A DNA stretch of 64,000 nucleotides from Bacteroidetes bacterium SCGC AAA795-G10 (GTDB lineage: Bacteria; Bacteroidota; Bacteroidia; Flavobacteriales; Flavobacteriaceae). Location of the stretch: assembly GCA_003130815.1 (NCBI GenBank), contig QFDA01000001.1:510131-574130 (forward strand). The letters are read 5' to 3'. The position numbers and the translations under genes were made by a program. A model generated the notes under the pieces. The model was not told the origin of the DNA and did not search any database. It saw nothing but the letters and a program-made list of their open reading frames with translations. Positions within the stretch are counted from its first letter, which is position 1. Every line of letters starts with the position of its first letter. Shown piece by piece: positions 24,641-33,670 of the stretch.

Positions 24641-24786
24641 TTTACTTGTAGAAGATTATTCTCAGGTAAGTTAATTATTACTGTGGGAAAATTCTAATCT
24701 TTAAATTGAATGATTCAAATCATGCACTTAAAAAATTACTATTGGTATAGCATTGTTGTATTTAAAAATTTTTAGTTTCGTTATAA

Positions 24787-25224
24787 ATGAAAATCCGCAA
24801 AATGTTTTTTGGGTTATTTCTGATTTCAGTTAATTCTTATTGCCAACAAATGAATAATTACCATCACGCTTTGCGCGAAAAAAAGGAATTAAGTTTTAAA
24901 AATCAATATCGTGTACTTAAAACAACTTTTAAAAGTTTAAATGGTTTCCAAGATATTTATCCCGGAACTAAGATCTCGCTTGAAAAGGTTTTAAGATACC
25001 ACTTACATACCTCTATTCATCTTGATCAAGAAACCAATATCCTTATTTCAATGGACCAAAGCGAATTCAAATTAAATAACACCTCCTCTGAAAAAGAAAT
25101 AACAAAAGAAGTTGTCTCTTTGATCGGCAACATGTTTTTCGGCTCCAGTGAAGTCAGCAAAATTCCTTTTGAAAAAAAGAATTATAGACGTAAGGGCATG
25201 ACTGCACCGAATAGAAAACACTAA
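24787..25224 (+). CDS. Hypothetical secreted protein
   Basis: 145 residues. MKIRKMFFGLFLISVNSYCQQ is a plausible signal peptide, cleaved after SYC or as a poor lipobox. The mature region is basic and hydrophilic (NNYHHALREKKELSFKNQYRVLKTTFKSLNGFQD) and ends in a very basic tail (KKNYRRKGMTAPNRKH). I do not recognise the family. It precedes the sortilin-like gene by 50 nt on the same strand, so they could be co-transcribed. Confidence 0.55.
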   Translation: MKIRKMFFGLFLISVNSYCQQMNNYHHALREKKELSFKNQYRVLKTTFKSLNGFQDIYPGTKISLEKVLRYHLHTSIHLDQETNILISMDQSEFKLNNTSSEKEITKEVVSLIGNMFFGSSEVSKIPFEKKNYRRKGMTAPNRKH

Positions 25225-25274
25225 ATATTTTCTAAATTTTTTTTATAATTTGTGAATGAAAAACATTTTAGATT

Positions 25275-28200
25275 ATGAAACCTTACTTGCTATTTGTCTT
25301 ATGCTATTTTTTTGCAATCACACCGGTTGATCTAATAGCCCAGCGGAAAAAAAATAAAAAACAAAATGAAACCACTTTTTCAGAATCATTATACAATTCA
25401 TTAGAATGGAGGCTAGTGGGTCCCTTTAGAGGTGGGCGTGCTGCAACCGTTGCTGGTGTGATAAATGATCCTAACACCTACTATATGGGAACTGCAGGAG
25501 GTGGTGTTTGGAAAACTGAAGATTCAGGAAATAGCTGGTATTCAATTTCAGATGGTTATTTTGGAGGTTCTATTGGGGCAGTTGCTGTCTCTGAGTCTGA
25601 TCCAAATATAATTTATGTTGGTGAAGGAGAGCAAACTCTGAGAGGAAATGTTTCATCTGGAAATGGATTATGGAAAAGTTTGGATGCTGGTAAAACCTGG
25701 AAATTTATAGGATTAGAAGGTAGCGAGCATATATCTAGAATACGAATACACCCCAAAAATCCCAACTTAGTTTATGTTGCTGCAATAGGTAATTTGTGGA
25801 AACCAAACAAAACGCGTGGTGTATATCGATCTGAAGATGGAGGAAATACTTGGCAGAAGATACTTTATGAAAGTGATAAGGCCGGTGCAGGTGATTTGAT
25901 ATTGGATCCTAATAATGCTAGAATAATTTATGCCGCTACATGGCAAATGAAAAGAAATGGATATCGAATGGATAGTGGAGGACCAGATAGTAAGCTTTAC
26001 AAAAGTTTTGACGGCGGTGACACATGGATCAATATAACTAAGAATAAAGGCCTACCAAGTGGGCCTTGGGGAATTGTTGGAATTACTGTATCTCCTGTAG
26101 ATTCAAATCGAATTTGGACTATCATTGAAGCATCTGATGGTGGAGTTTTTCGCTCAGATGATGCTGGTAAAACATGGGAAAAGGTAAACGAAAATAGAGC
26201 TTTACGACAAAGAGCCTGGTACTACAGTAGAATATATGCAGACACTCAAAATAAAGACAAAGTTTATGTAATGAACGTAAGTTATGGTGTATCAACTGAT
26301 GGGGGTAGATCATTTACATTGAAAGATGCACCGCATGGAGATCATCATGACCTTTGGATAGATCCAAATAATAATAATAGAATGGCAATTGCAGATGACG
26401 GTGGAGCACAAATTTCAAATGATGGTGGAAATAATTGGACGACTTATTATAATCAACCCACAGCACAATTTTATAGGGTAACCACAGATAATCAATTCCC
26501 ATATAGAATCTATGGAGCACAACAAGATAATACAACCGTTAGAATAAACCATAGAGGTTCAGGATCTGGTATTGGTGAAAGCGATTGGGAAACAACAGCG
26601 GGCGGAGAAAGTGCTCATCTTGCTCCAGACCCAAAAAATAATGATATCGTTTATGGTGGAACATATAAAGGATATATGATGCGTAAAGATCATAGAACCG
26701 GTCAAACACGTTCAGTAAATATTTGGCCTGATAATCCTGCTGGTTCAGGAGCAGAGGTAATGAAATACCGATTCAATTGGAACTTCCCTGTCAAGTTTAG
26801 TATACATGACGAAAATAAACTTTTTGCAGGGTCTAACTTTTTGCATATGACAATGGATGGTGGCCAGTCTTGGAAAACAATATCACCTGATCTGACAAGA
26901 GGACTCCCAGAAACAATTAAGTCCTCTGGAGGACCCATAACTCAAGATAATACTGGTGCAGAATTTTATTCAAATCTTTTTGCTATCAACGAATCACCAA
27001 TTGAAAAAGGAGTTATTTGGGTCGGCAGTGATGATGGATTAATTCACGTAACGACAGATAACGGTGAAACTTGGAAAAATGTGACACCTCCTCCGACATT
27101 AAGCCCTAAGTTAAACATGATCAACTGTATAGATCCCAGTCCATTTAAAAAAGGTACAGCATATGTAGCTGCTACCTCATACAAATTTGGAGATTATAAA
27201 CCCTATCTCTATAAAACAAATGATTATGGTAAAACTTGGTCTTTAATAACCAAAGGAATTCCTCAGAATTACTACAGCAGGGCTATACGATCTGATAAGG
27301 TTCGAGAGGGGCTGCTATATGCAGGAACTGAATGGGGAATGTTTATCTCATTTGACGATGGCAATAGTTGGAAGCCATTTCAATTAAATCTTCCCGTTAC
27401 ATCAATTAGAGATCTTCATGTAAGAGATAATGATTTAATAGCTGCAACTCATGGAAGGAGCTTTTGGATGATTGATGATTTAACACCACTGCATCAGCTA
27501 GAAAATAATTTAAATTCTCAATCATTCTTTCTTTACAAGCCAGACAAGGCATTTAGGGTTGAACAATCAGAGGAAGATGATGAAACTAACTTAAAATTAG
27601 TCGGAAAGAATCACCCTGTTGGAGCAATTTTACATTTTTATATTAAAAATTTAAAAGAAGATGATCTTGTAATTATTGAAATTAAAGAGAAAGACGGCTC
27701 ACTGATTAAACGTTATAACAATAAAGCAAAACTAAATAATCTAAACCCAGAAGCTGATCTTCCGTTAGCACTAAAATCTGGTGGAAATAAATTAATCTGG
27801 GATATGCGATATCCAGGATATAAAGAATTCGAGGGAATGGTATTTTATTCTTCTCCAAATAAAGGTCCCAAAGCAATTCCAGGTGAATATTTAATAAGTC
27901 TAAACTATAATGGCGAGGTCATTGAACAATCTTTAAAAATTGAAAAAGACCCAAGGCTTGAAAATACTGATAAAGATTATAGAGATCAGTTTGATTTTTT
28001 AATTAATGTTCGTAATCAGGTAAGTAGAGCTAACTCAGCGATAATAAAAATTAGAGAGGTTCAAAGAGATTTAAACTATCTAAAGCAAAAATCAGGTCTT
28101 ACTGAAGAAATAAATAATCTTATTAATCAGTTCGAAGTAAAGTTAAGCCATATCGAAAATAATATTCATATGACAAAAAACCAAAGTCGTCAAGATCCAT

Positions 28201-28427
28201 TGAACTATGGGATTAGAATAAACAACAGAATTGCATTTTTATTAGCGGATTCACAACGAGGAGATTACCCTCCTACAAATCAAGCAAAAGCTTTTTTCAA
28301 GGAAATCACAGCTGAACTGGATCGTGAAATGGAAGATTTAGAAAAACTTTTAAACGTATCTATTTCAAAGCTTAATGAAATTGTATCTGATAATCAAATA
28401 GGAATTTTTTCCATGAAAAGTCCTTAA
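25275..28427 (+). CDS. Sortilin/VPS10-like BNR-repeat secreted protein
   Basis: 1,050 residues. After a signal peptide (LLFVLCYFFAITPVDLIAQ) comes WRLVGPFRGGRAATVAGV, then many BNR/Asp-box repeats (SDDAGKTWEKV, SEDGGNTWQKI, SFDGGDTWINI, TTDNGETWKNV) out to about residue 740, forming a large beta-propeller. The last 250 residues contain a beta-rich region, then a helical one (QFDFLINVRNQVSRANSAIIKI). Close relatives in Bacteroidota are usually annotated as glycosyl hydrolase or sortilin; the repeats alone do not establish an enzyme activity. A periplasmic or surface location is likely. It converges on the M20 peptidase gene with a 4-nt gap. Confidence 0.88.
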   Translation: MKPYLLFVLCYFFAITPVDLIAQRKKNKKQNETTFSESLYNSLEWRLVGPFRGGRAATVAGVINDPNTYYMGTAGGGVWKTEDSGNSWYSISDGYFGGSIGAVAVSESDPNIIYVGEGEQTLRGNVSSGNGLWKSLDAGKTWKFIGLEGSEHISRIRIHPKNPNLVYVAAIGNLWKPNKTRGVYRSEDGGNTWQKILYESDKAGAGDLILDPNNARIIYAATWQMKRNGYRMDSGGPDSKLYKSFDGGDTWINITKNKGLPSGPWGIVGITVSPVDSNRIWTIIEASDGGVFRSDDAGKTWEKVNENRALRQRAWYYSRIYADTQNKDKVYVMNVSYGVSTDGGRSFTLKDAPHGDHHDLWIDPNNNNRMAIADDGGAQISNDGGNNWTTYYNQPTAQFYRVTTDNQFPYRIYGAQQDNTTVRINHRGSGSGIGESDWETTAGGESAHLAPDPKNNDIVYGGTYKGYMMRKDHRTGQTRSVNIWPDNPAGSGAEVMKYRFNWNFPVKFSIHDENKLFAGSNFLHMTMDGGQSWKTISPDLTRGLPETIKSSGGPITQDNTGAEFYSNLFAINESPIEKGVIWVGSDDGLIHVTTDNGETWKNVTPPPTLSPKLNMINCIDPSPFKKGTAYVAATSYKFGDYKPYLYKTNDYGKTWSLITKGIPQNYYSRAIRSDKVREGLLYAGTEWGMFISFDDGNSWKPFQLNLPVTSIRDLHVRDNDLIAATHGRSFWMIDDLTPLHQLENNLNSQSFFLYKPDKAFRVEQSEEDDETNLKLVGKNHPVGAILHFYIKNLKEDDLVIIEIKEKDGSLIKRYNNKAKLNNLNPEADLPLALKSGGNKLIWDMRYPGYKEFEGMVFYSSPNKGPKAIPGEYLISLNYNGEVIEQSLKIEKDPRLENTDKDYRDQFDFLINVRNQVSRANSAIIKIREVQRDLNYLKQKSGLTEEINNLINQFEVKLSHIENNIHMTKNQSRQDPLNYGIRINNRIAFLLADSQRGDYPPTNQAKAFFKEITAELDREMEDLEKLLNVSISKLNEIVSDNQIGIFSMKSP

Positions 28428-28431
28428 GTTT

Positions 28432-29931
28432 TTATAGAGGTTCCGTTAGGATAGATAAAATTGTTTTTATGCCATTGCGGTAATCCCCAAGTCTAATGTT
28501 TTCATTTGGACTGTGCTGATTATTATCTCGGTTAACAGTTGGGACAGTTACTGCAGGTATATCAAGTGTGTTTACAAATGGTGATATCGGGATAGAACCC
28601 CCACTCATCCTTATTCTAATGGGGTCTATATCAAAGCCCTTTTTTATAGATTTTCGTAGCCACTTTCCCACCTTAGTATCAAGATCTGTTCTGAAAGATT
28701 GATACGAAATTTTGTGCGTAAATGTTGCCACTTTAGGATGATCTGTTCGTTCCTTAGCTGTTGGCTCTCTGTCTACCACATAGTATCCTTGATTTTCAAC
28801 ATGTTTTTTTACAAGGCTTATCAGACGCTTAGGGTCAGACTCCAGAACCAAACGAATGTCGATTTCAGCTCTTGCCCAAGCAGGTATTATAGTTCTTACT
28901 TTCTCATCGATCCATCCAGACTGCATGCCACGAATATTTAGAGACGGAAATTGAATTGATTCTTGGTATGTGTCACCAACTTTATCAAGTTCACCGATTT
29001 GTAAAGTCCTCATGAACTGCTCTTGGTCGTGGGGAAAGTTATCTAGTATTTTTTTTGTCTTGGAATCAATTGAAATACCATCATAAAACCCAGGGATCAC
29101 AACTACCCCTTCGTCATCTTTCATAGATGCAAGAAGCTTTGCCATTCTAAGGGCAGGGTTGGGAACATAATTCCCGAAGTGACCACTGTGCTGGGCTGTT
29201 ACTGGTCCATAAATTGTTAGTTGAATAGTTGAAATCCCTCTTGCCCCAAATGTTAAAGTAGGCTTACCTGACCTATGCTTTGGCCCATCGAATATGATAA
29301 GGTGATCCGCAGAAAGTATTTCCCTATTTGCATTAACAGCTCTAGGTAAATTTGGAGATCCTAACTCCTCTTCAAAATCCATTATCACTTTTATATTAAA
29401 ATTGGGGGACAATTTTTTTTCTTCCAATACATCCATTGCATTTAAAAACATGACCACTGGTCCTTTTGCGTCACTTGTTGAACGTGCAAATATTCGCCAA
29501 TCATCTTCATAGTTTTTTATTTTATCCCAGTCGATAATTTCCCAAACTCCTTTACTGTTTTGTCTTTTTAAAACTGGGATATATGGGCTTTCCTGAAACC
29601 ATCTAGAATTGTCTACCGGCTGTCCATCTATTTGTAAATATATAAGAACAGTTTCTTTGGCCTTCGGGAAAGTTCTTTCAGCAAGTAAAAGTGGTGCCTT
29701 TGGAGTAGATATCCGCTTTGTGACAAAACCTCTTTCAGCAAAATTTTTCTCACACCACTTTACATTTAACTCAATATCATCCAAACGATTTGCATCATTT
29801 GGAATACTTAAAATTTCATAAAACATGTCAAAAGATTTGTTTGTTGCATTTTTTGCCCACATTTCTAAATCTTTTGAAGATTGACAAAATCCAAAGCTCG
29901 TTATCAAAAGGGTAAAAATCAGTTTTTTCAT
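28432..29931 (-). CDS. M20 family metallopeptidase (secreted dipeptidase-like)
   Basis: 499 residues with signal peptide MKKLIFTLLITSFGFCQ. M20 landmarks are visible: RSTSDAKGPVVMFLNAM (bridging Asp and DAKG), VIMDFEEELGSPNL (catalytic Glu and metal Glu), LIIFDGPKHRSGKPTL (Asp ligand), and NQHSPNENIRLGDY (final His). The bacterial exopeptidase dimerisation domain sits between them, beginning near FGARGISTIQLTIYG. At the first metal position the family normally has HxD; here the text is YLQIDGQPVD, with Gln where His is usual. The family is firm; the peptide substrate is unknown, and the His-to-Gln change makes the metal centre worth checking. Confidence 0.88.
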   Translation of the reverse strand: MKKLIFTLLITSFGFCQSSKDLEMWAKNATNKSFDMFYEILSIPNDANRLDDIELNVKWCEKNFAERGFVTKRISTPKAPLLLAERTFPKAKETVLIYLQIDGQPVDNSRWFQESPYIPVLKRQNSKGVWEIIDWDKIKNYEDDWRIFARSTSDAKGPVVMFLNAMDVLEEKKLSPNFNIKVIMDFEEELGSPNLPRAVNANREILSADHLIIFDGPKHRSGKPTLTFGARGISTIQLTIYGPVTAQHSGHFGNYVPNPALRMAKLLASMKDDEGVVVIPGFYDGISIDSKTKKILDNFPHDQEQFMRTLQIGELDKVGDTYQESIQFPSLNIRGMQSGWIDEKVRTIIPAWARAEIDIRLVLESDPKRLISLVKKHVENQGYYVVDREPTAKERTDHPKVATFTHKISYQSFRTDLDTKVGKWLRKSIKKGFDIDPIRIRMSGGSIPISPFVNTLDIPAVTVPTVNRDNNQHSPNENIRLGDYRNGIKTILSILTEPL

Positions 29932-30013
29932 TTTATGTAGAATTTAGATAACAGATTTTATTGTTGAAATAATTGTTTTTACAGGAAATTTTCTTGTAGA
30001 AGGGTTTTAAAAA

Positions 30014-30817
30014 TTATTTTAAAGTTTCAATTTTTTTCAGAGCAGTTCGTGCAGAATTAGAAAATGGAAATTGATTCAAAACCATTTCATAATATTTTTT
30101 TGCCTCATCATAGTTTTTTTCATACATATAGAATTCAGCCATTGAATCTAAAGAATTATATCCCTGAGAATAAATATCAAGGTATTTTTCAAAAGTTTTT
30201 TTTGATTTTTCTTTATCTCCATTTCGATAATAAAGATATCCAAGAAAATTTATAATTGCTGCATTGTTTGGTTCTCCCCATTTTACGCTTAATTCCTCCA
30301 AATTTTTAATTCTTGAAGTTAAATCTGAATTAGATATTGCTCTGTTGAATTGTATAAAAGCTCCCCTTGGCTCTGCCTCATACATTTTTTCCCATATAGC
30401 ATTTTTTTCTTTTGAAGACCCCCATATACCTCTGTATCCGTTCTCACTTTTTATATCAAGTAAGGAAACAAATCTTTTTGAGTTTTCATTTTTATTAGCT
30501 GAATACTTTTTTGCCAGTTCATAATGTACTTCTTGTTTTTCTGAGTTTGGTGGAGACATAGTAGACATCATTACATGTGCTGCAAATGAGGTTGAGTCTA
30601 ACTTAACTGCTTTTTCGAAAAAAACATATGCTTTCTCTCTTTCTATATTTAAAAAATGTCCTATTCCACTTCTTATCATTTCATCGTGTAATGGATCACC
30701 ATTTGTCCATTGAATATAGTTCCCCTGTTGATCTGAGTTTTGTTGATTGGTACCTTTTGAATTGTCACAAGCAAAGATTAATAAGCTTGTAAATATTAGC
30801 ATTAAAAAATTTTTCAT
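30014..30817 (-). CDS. TPR-repeat lipoprotein
   Basis: 267 residues. MKNFLMLIFTSLLIFACDNSK is a clear lipoprotein signal with lipobox IFAC. The mature protein is helical with TPR-like units: KAYVFFEKAVKLDSTSFAAHVM near 55-80, GYLYYRNGDKEKSKKTFEKYLDIY near 190-215, and AEFYMYEKNYDEAKKYYEMVLNQFP near 225-250. It is probably a periplasm-facing scaffold. The same strand carries the NTF2-like lipoprotein gene 71 nt upstream, and the pair may be co-transcribed. No specific partner can be named. Confidence 0.78.
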   Translation of the reverse strand: MKNFLMLIFTSLLIFACDNSKGTNQQNSDQQGNYIQWTNGDPLHDEMIRSGIGHFLNIEREKAYVFFEKAVKLDSTSFAAHVMMSTMSPPNSEKQEVHYELAKKYSANKNENSKRFVSLLDIKSENGYRGIWGSSKEKNAIWEKMYEAEPRGAFIQFNRAISNSDLTSRIKNLEELSVKWGEPNNAAIINFLGYLYYRNGDKEKSKKTFEKYLDIYSQGYNSLDSMAEFYMYEKNYDEAKKYYEMVLNQFPFSNSARTALKKIETLK

Positions 30818-30888
30818 ATTGAGTTAGTTTTTAGTTACGAAATTATGAGGATTAAATTACGAATCCATTTGTGTTATTTAATAGTATT

Positions 30889-31395
30889 TCAATTTAACAA
30901 TTTTTTATCACCACAAACCTCTTGCCCGTATAGTTGTGTAGCTAATAAAATGTCGCTTAAATATTCTTTTTGTGAAATTATTTGCCCTGCCTGATTTAGG
31001 TCATATTTTATAGCATAATCATTTTCATATTTCCCGCCAACTCCTGCCATTCTTCCTTGAGCAAAAACCATTGCAGATCTTTCATCTGCTATGATACCTT
31101 TGTATTCTACACCAATTTCTCCTTTTAAAAGAGTTGCAAAATATCCCGCAAACTCCAAATACTCATCCCAAGTATATGTTTTCGAAATATCTAACTGCCC
31201 TGTCAAGGTGAAAGTAAAGTCATCAGCAAGAAGTGATTTCATAATGTCAATTTTACCTTCCATTTGGGCGTTAAATGCTTTTAAAACAGTTGTTCGGGTT
31301 TGTTCTGTAAGTAATTCTTTTTCAGATTTTGCTTGTTTCTCACTGCATGAAATAATAGCTAGTGATGATAAAAACAGAATTAATATTTTTTTCAT
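30889..31395 (-). CDS. NTF2/SnoaL-like lipoprotein
   Basis: 168 residues. MKKILILFLSSLAIISCSEKQ is a lipoprotein signal (lipobox IISC). The mature region fits a single NTF2-like cone fold: helix VLKAFNAQMEGKIDIMKSLLADDFTFTLTGQ, then strands GEIGVEYKGIIADERSAMVFAQGRM and ENDYAIKYDLNQAGQIISQKEYLSD. SnoaL-like proteins bind small hydrophobic ligands or act as simple enzymes. Two Cys flank the C-terminus. The gene carries the shared TTTGTATATTG motif 28 nt before its ATG. Confidence 0.7.
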   Translation of the reverse strand: MKKILILFLSSLAIISCSEKQAKSEKELLTEQTRTTVLKAFNAQMEGKIDIMKSLLADDFTFTLTGQLDISKTYTWDEYLEFAGYFATLLKGEIGVEYKGIIADERSAMVFAQGRMAGVGGKYENDYAIKYDLNQAGQIISQKEYLSDILLATQLYGQEVCGDKKLLN

Positions 31396-31422
31396 TTTGG
31401 TTTATTTTTTATTTATGAGAAA

Positions 31423-31433
31423 CAATATACAAA
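31423..31433 (-). promoter_or_regulatory. Shared TTTGTATATTG motif upstream of the NTF2-like lipoprotein gene
   Basis: Minus-strand TTTGTATATTG. Its near edge lies 28 nt upstream of the first base of the ATG at 31395, exactly the same offset as the copy before the gene at 33122. Confidence 0.45.
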
Positions 31434-31499
31434 GAAGTCTTTAAGTAAATATATCCTAAATATTTATTCATATTTAAATCTGATTTTGTGTTATCTCAA

Positions 31500-31507
31500 T
31501 ATATTTG
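31500..31507 (+). promoter_or_regulatory. Candidate -7 box for the Bax-inhibitor-1 gene
   Basis: TATATTTG is a perfect TAnnTTTG match 27 nt before the ATG at 31535. A TTTTG lies upstream but at 11-nt rather than 19-nt spacing, so only the -7 element is convincing. Confidence 0.4.
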
Positions 31508-31534
31508 TGTTTTGAAATATTAAAATAAAATTAT

Positions 31535-32272
31535 ATGAATAGCCATCTATCATTTAGATCAGGTAATCCTGTGCTCTCAAAAAAAACTTTCAACAACACT
31601 ATCTCTGTTAATGAGAAAATGACTATCGAGGGTACCGTTAATAAAACTGCCATTAGCCTTTTAATTCTTGTTGGGACTGGATATTTAACCTTTAATACAC
31701 TCAATCCGATATTATTAATCGGATGTGGAATAGGTGGATTTATCTTTGCACTTATTACAATTTTTAAAAAAGAATGGGCCCCAATAACAGTTCCAATCTA
31801 TGCAGCTCTTCAAGGAGCTATGCTTGGGGGTATATCTTACATGTATAACTACCTATACGATGGAATAGTAACAAATGCAATCCTTTTAACGGTTGGAATA
31901 TTAGTGTCGTTATTAATTGCATATAGATCAGGATACATAAAGGCAACAGAAAATTTCAAACTTGGAATTTTTGCAGCAACTGGAGGTATAGCAATCGTTT
32001 ATCTTGTAAATTTTATAATGGGATTTTTTGGCTCAGGAATTGGTGTAATGAATATTAACAATGCATCTCCACTTAGCATCGGCTTTAGCATAGTAGTTGT
32101 AATAATCGCTGCTTTAAATTTAGTTTTAGATTTTGATTTTATTGAAGAGGGTGCAGAAAAGGGTGCTCCAAAATATATGGAATGGTATGGTGCATTTGGT
32201 TTACTTGTTACACTTATATGGTTATATTTGGAAATATTGAGACTCCTTGCAAAACTAAACTCTAGAAAATAA
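31535..32272 (+). CDS. Bax inhibitor-1/YccA family membrane protein
   Basis: 245 residues. The N-terminus MNSHLSFRSGNPVLSKKTF followed by seven membrane segments is typical of the Bacteroidota YccA/BI-1 group. The family motif between the later segments is seen in ISYMYNYLYDGIVTNAILLT, and LNLVLDFDFIEEGAEKGAPKYMEWYGAFGLLVTLIWLYLEILRLL carries the Asp pair and the last helices. Bacterial BI-1 members are pH-sensitive calcium leak channels or regulators of membrane proteolysis (YccA with FtsH). Which role applies here cannot be told from the sequence. Single gene with its own promoter box and a terminator downstream. Confidence 0.9.
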   Translation: MNSHLSFRSGNPVLSKKTFNNTISVNEKMTIEGTVNKTAISLLILVGTGYLTFNTLNPILLIGCGIGGFIFALITIFKKEWAPITVPIYAALQGAMLGGISYMYNYLYDGIVTNAILLTVGILVSLLIAYRSGYIKATENFKLGIFAATGGIAIVYLVNFIMGFFGSGIGVMNINNASPLSIGFSIVVVIIAALNLVLDFDFIEEGAEKGAPKYMEWYGAFGLLVTLIWLYLEILRLLAKLNSRK

Positions 32273-32345
32273 TTAAAGTCATAATTTACAGATTGATCCT
32301 ACTATTCAATCAGAAGGATTGAAATTCTAAAAAACGTAAATTAAA

Positions 32346-32366
32346 AGCCCTCCTAATTGGAGGGCT
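32346..32366. terminator. Bidirectional rho-independent terminator
   Basis: AGCCCTCC-TAATT-GGAGGGCT is a perfect 8-bp stem with a 5-nt loop, flanked by AAAA on the left and a short T tract on the right. It lies between the convergent genes at 32272 and 32373 and can serve both strands. Confidence 0.85.
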
Positions 32367-32372
32367 AATTTT

Positions 32373-33122
32373 CTATCTTTCTGATAAGACCAAGCTTAAC
32401 ACATGACTCCTTTTAATTTTTCTCAAACTAAGAATATTTTTATATGTTGCCTTCATAGTTTTACTCATTGGATTTGTTTGATCCATCATATTGTATATAT
32501 CTGGCATTGAATCAAAAAATCTTGCAACAATATAGCTTGCTGCTTCCGTATTATTATTCCGTGGTGAAACTATCTTATGTAATCCCCAACCTTTAACAAT
32601 TTTATTTGCTTTTTGTATAGGGAGAAAAGTTTTTAATTCAGTTTGTTCGTATTCATAATAATCAAGTGGGCTAACCATCATCCAATCTAAAACAACAAAT
32701 TTCGGTGGATCTTGGTTAGCAGCTGGAACAAATCCTCCTTTATATGAGGTCATAACAGAACCTGATTTTACGACTCTTTCACCCCATCTCTCACGAGCCA
32801 TAGCTAGCTCACTTTCGGAGAATATTTCATCTCCTCCGGAATAGTTATATAAATCCCCGGGATCTTCAAGGTGTGCATATACAAATGTGGTATGCGGTTC
32901 TCCGTATCTTGGATTTTCAAGTCTCCACATATCCCATCCGATTTTGCTCCCATTGTCAATTGCCTGTTTATGCAATTTTGAAAAATATTTTTTTTCACTA
33001 TCTATGTGAGCTTGTGCATCCTGGTTTTTAACCGTTACATAATGTAGTCCCACATACATTCTTTGTTGTGCATAAGAAAAGCTCATGCAAAAAACTAAAA
33101 ACAGATTAAGAAGTTTTTTCAT
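32373..33122 (-). CDS. Hypothetical secreted protein with two similar halves
   Basis: I place the start at 33122, not at the ORF-track 33191. That Met begins a normal signal peptide (MKKLLNLFLVFCMSFSYAQQ), and the upstream extension is AT-rich promoter sequence. About 249 residues. The mature protein seems to contain two related segments (YVGLHYVTVKNQDAQAHI and VVLDWMMVSPLDYYEYEQTE), each followed by helix and IGWDMW- or KGWGLH-type strands. This suggests a duplicated ferredoxin-like (dimeric alpha/beta barrel) fold, which is an inference. Function unknown. The shared TTTGTATATTG motif lies 28 nt upstream, as for the NTF2-like lipoprotein. Confidence 0.68.
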   Translation of the reverse strand: MKKLLNLFLVFCMSFSYAQQRMYVGLHYVTVKNQDAQAHIDSEKKYFSKLHKQAIDNGSKIGWDMWRLENPRYGEPHTTFVYAHLEDPGDLYNYSGGDEIFSESELAMARERWGERVVKSGSVMTSYKGGFVPAANQDPPKFVVLDWMMVSPLDYYEYEQTELKTFLPIQKANKIVKGWGLHKIVSPRNNNTEAASYIVARFFDSMPDIYNMMDQTNPMSKTMKATYKNILSLRKIKRSHVLSLVLSER

Positions 33123-33149
33123 TTTAATTGATTTATGATTAATAAAAAG

Positions 33150-33160
33150 CAATATACAAA
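33150..33160 (-). promoter_or_regulatory. Shared TTTGTATATTG motif upstream of the secreted protein gene
   Basis: Minus-strand TTTGTATATTG, 28 nt before the ATG at 33122. The identical sequence and spacing are found at 31423-31433 relative to its gene. This also supports choosing 33122 as the start. Confidence 0.45.
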
Positions 33161-33273
33161 TTAAGTTATACAACGTTATTTTAAATTTCATCCCTAAAGG
33201 ACTCTTTAAGGTCTAACTTTGCAAAAATTATCGAACCACGGATTTATGACTAATGTTTTGCAGCAATTTTTTT

Positions 33274-33594
33274 TTAATATAACAAGTGCTTTTTTTTATT
33301 ATTTCTCCAACCCGACTGAGATTTATACTTAACAAAAAAAATTTTCAAGTCACTTTGTGATGCATACTGCACAAAATATATCTTTTTGTTAGACTGTGAA
33401 GGGTATTTTACAAAATACCATAATCCCTTGTTGCCTTTTGATTGAGATGGATAATCTACTTTAAAAACATTTAAGTCAGATTGAGATTCATAATCAACAA
33501 CAAAAACTTTAATATCAGATTGGGATGGATAATCTACCGAAAATATCTTTTGAGAGAAACCGAAAAAGGGTAACAATAAAATAATATATTTCAT
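33274..33594 (-). CDS. Tandem YxSQSD-repeat protein (DUF6150-like)
   Basis: 106 residues. A short hydrophobic N-terminus (MKYIILLLPFFGFSQK) resembles a signal peptide. It is followed by six repeats of the form V-x-Y-x-SQS-D/N/K (VDYPSQSD, VDYESQSD, VDYPSQSK, VKYPSQSN, VQYASQSD, VKYKSQSG) and the ending GWRNNKKKHLLY. This matches what I remember of the DUF6150 family, short proteins of repeated strands for which a deeply knotted fold has been described. That fold statement is from memory and should be checked. Biochemical function is unknown. It lies 76 nt downstream of the sulfatase pair on the same strand. Confidence 0.75.
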   Translation of the reverse strand: MKYIILLLPFFGFSQKIFSVDYPSQSDIKVFVVDYESQSDLNVFKVDYPSQSKGNKGLWYFVKYPSQSNKKIYFVQYASQSDLKIFFVKYKSQSGWRNNKKKHLLY

Positions 33595-33670
33595 TATCTA
33601 TAAAATTAAAAAATTAAACTATCCGGATTGCTTTTTAGTAATTACACTTATACTAGTGATTATGAAAAAA

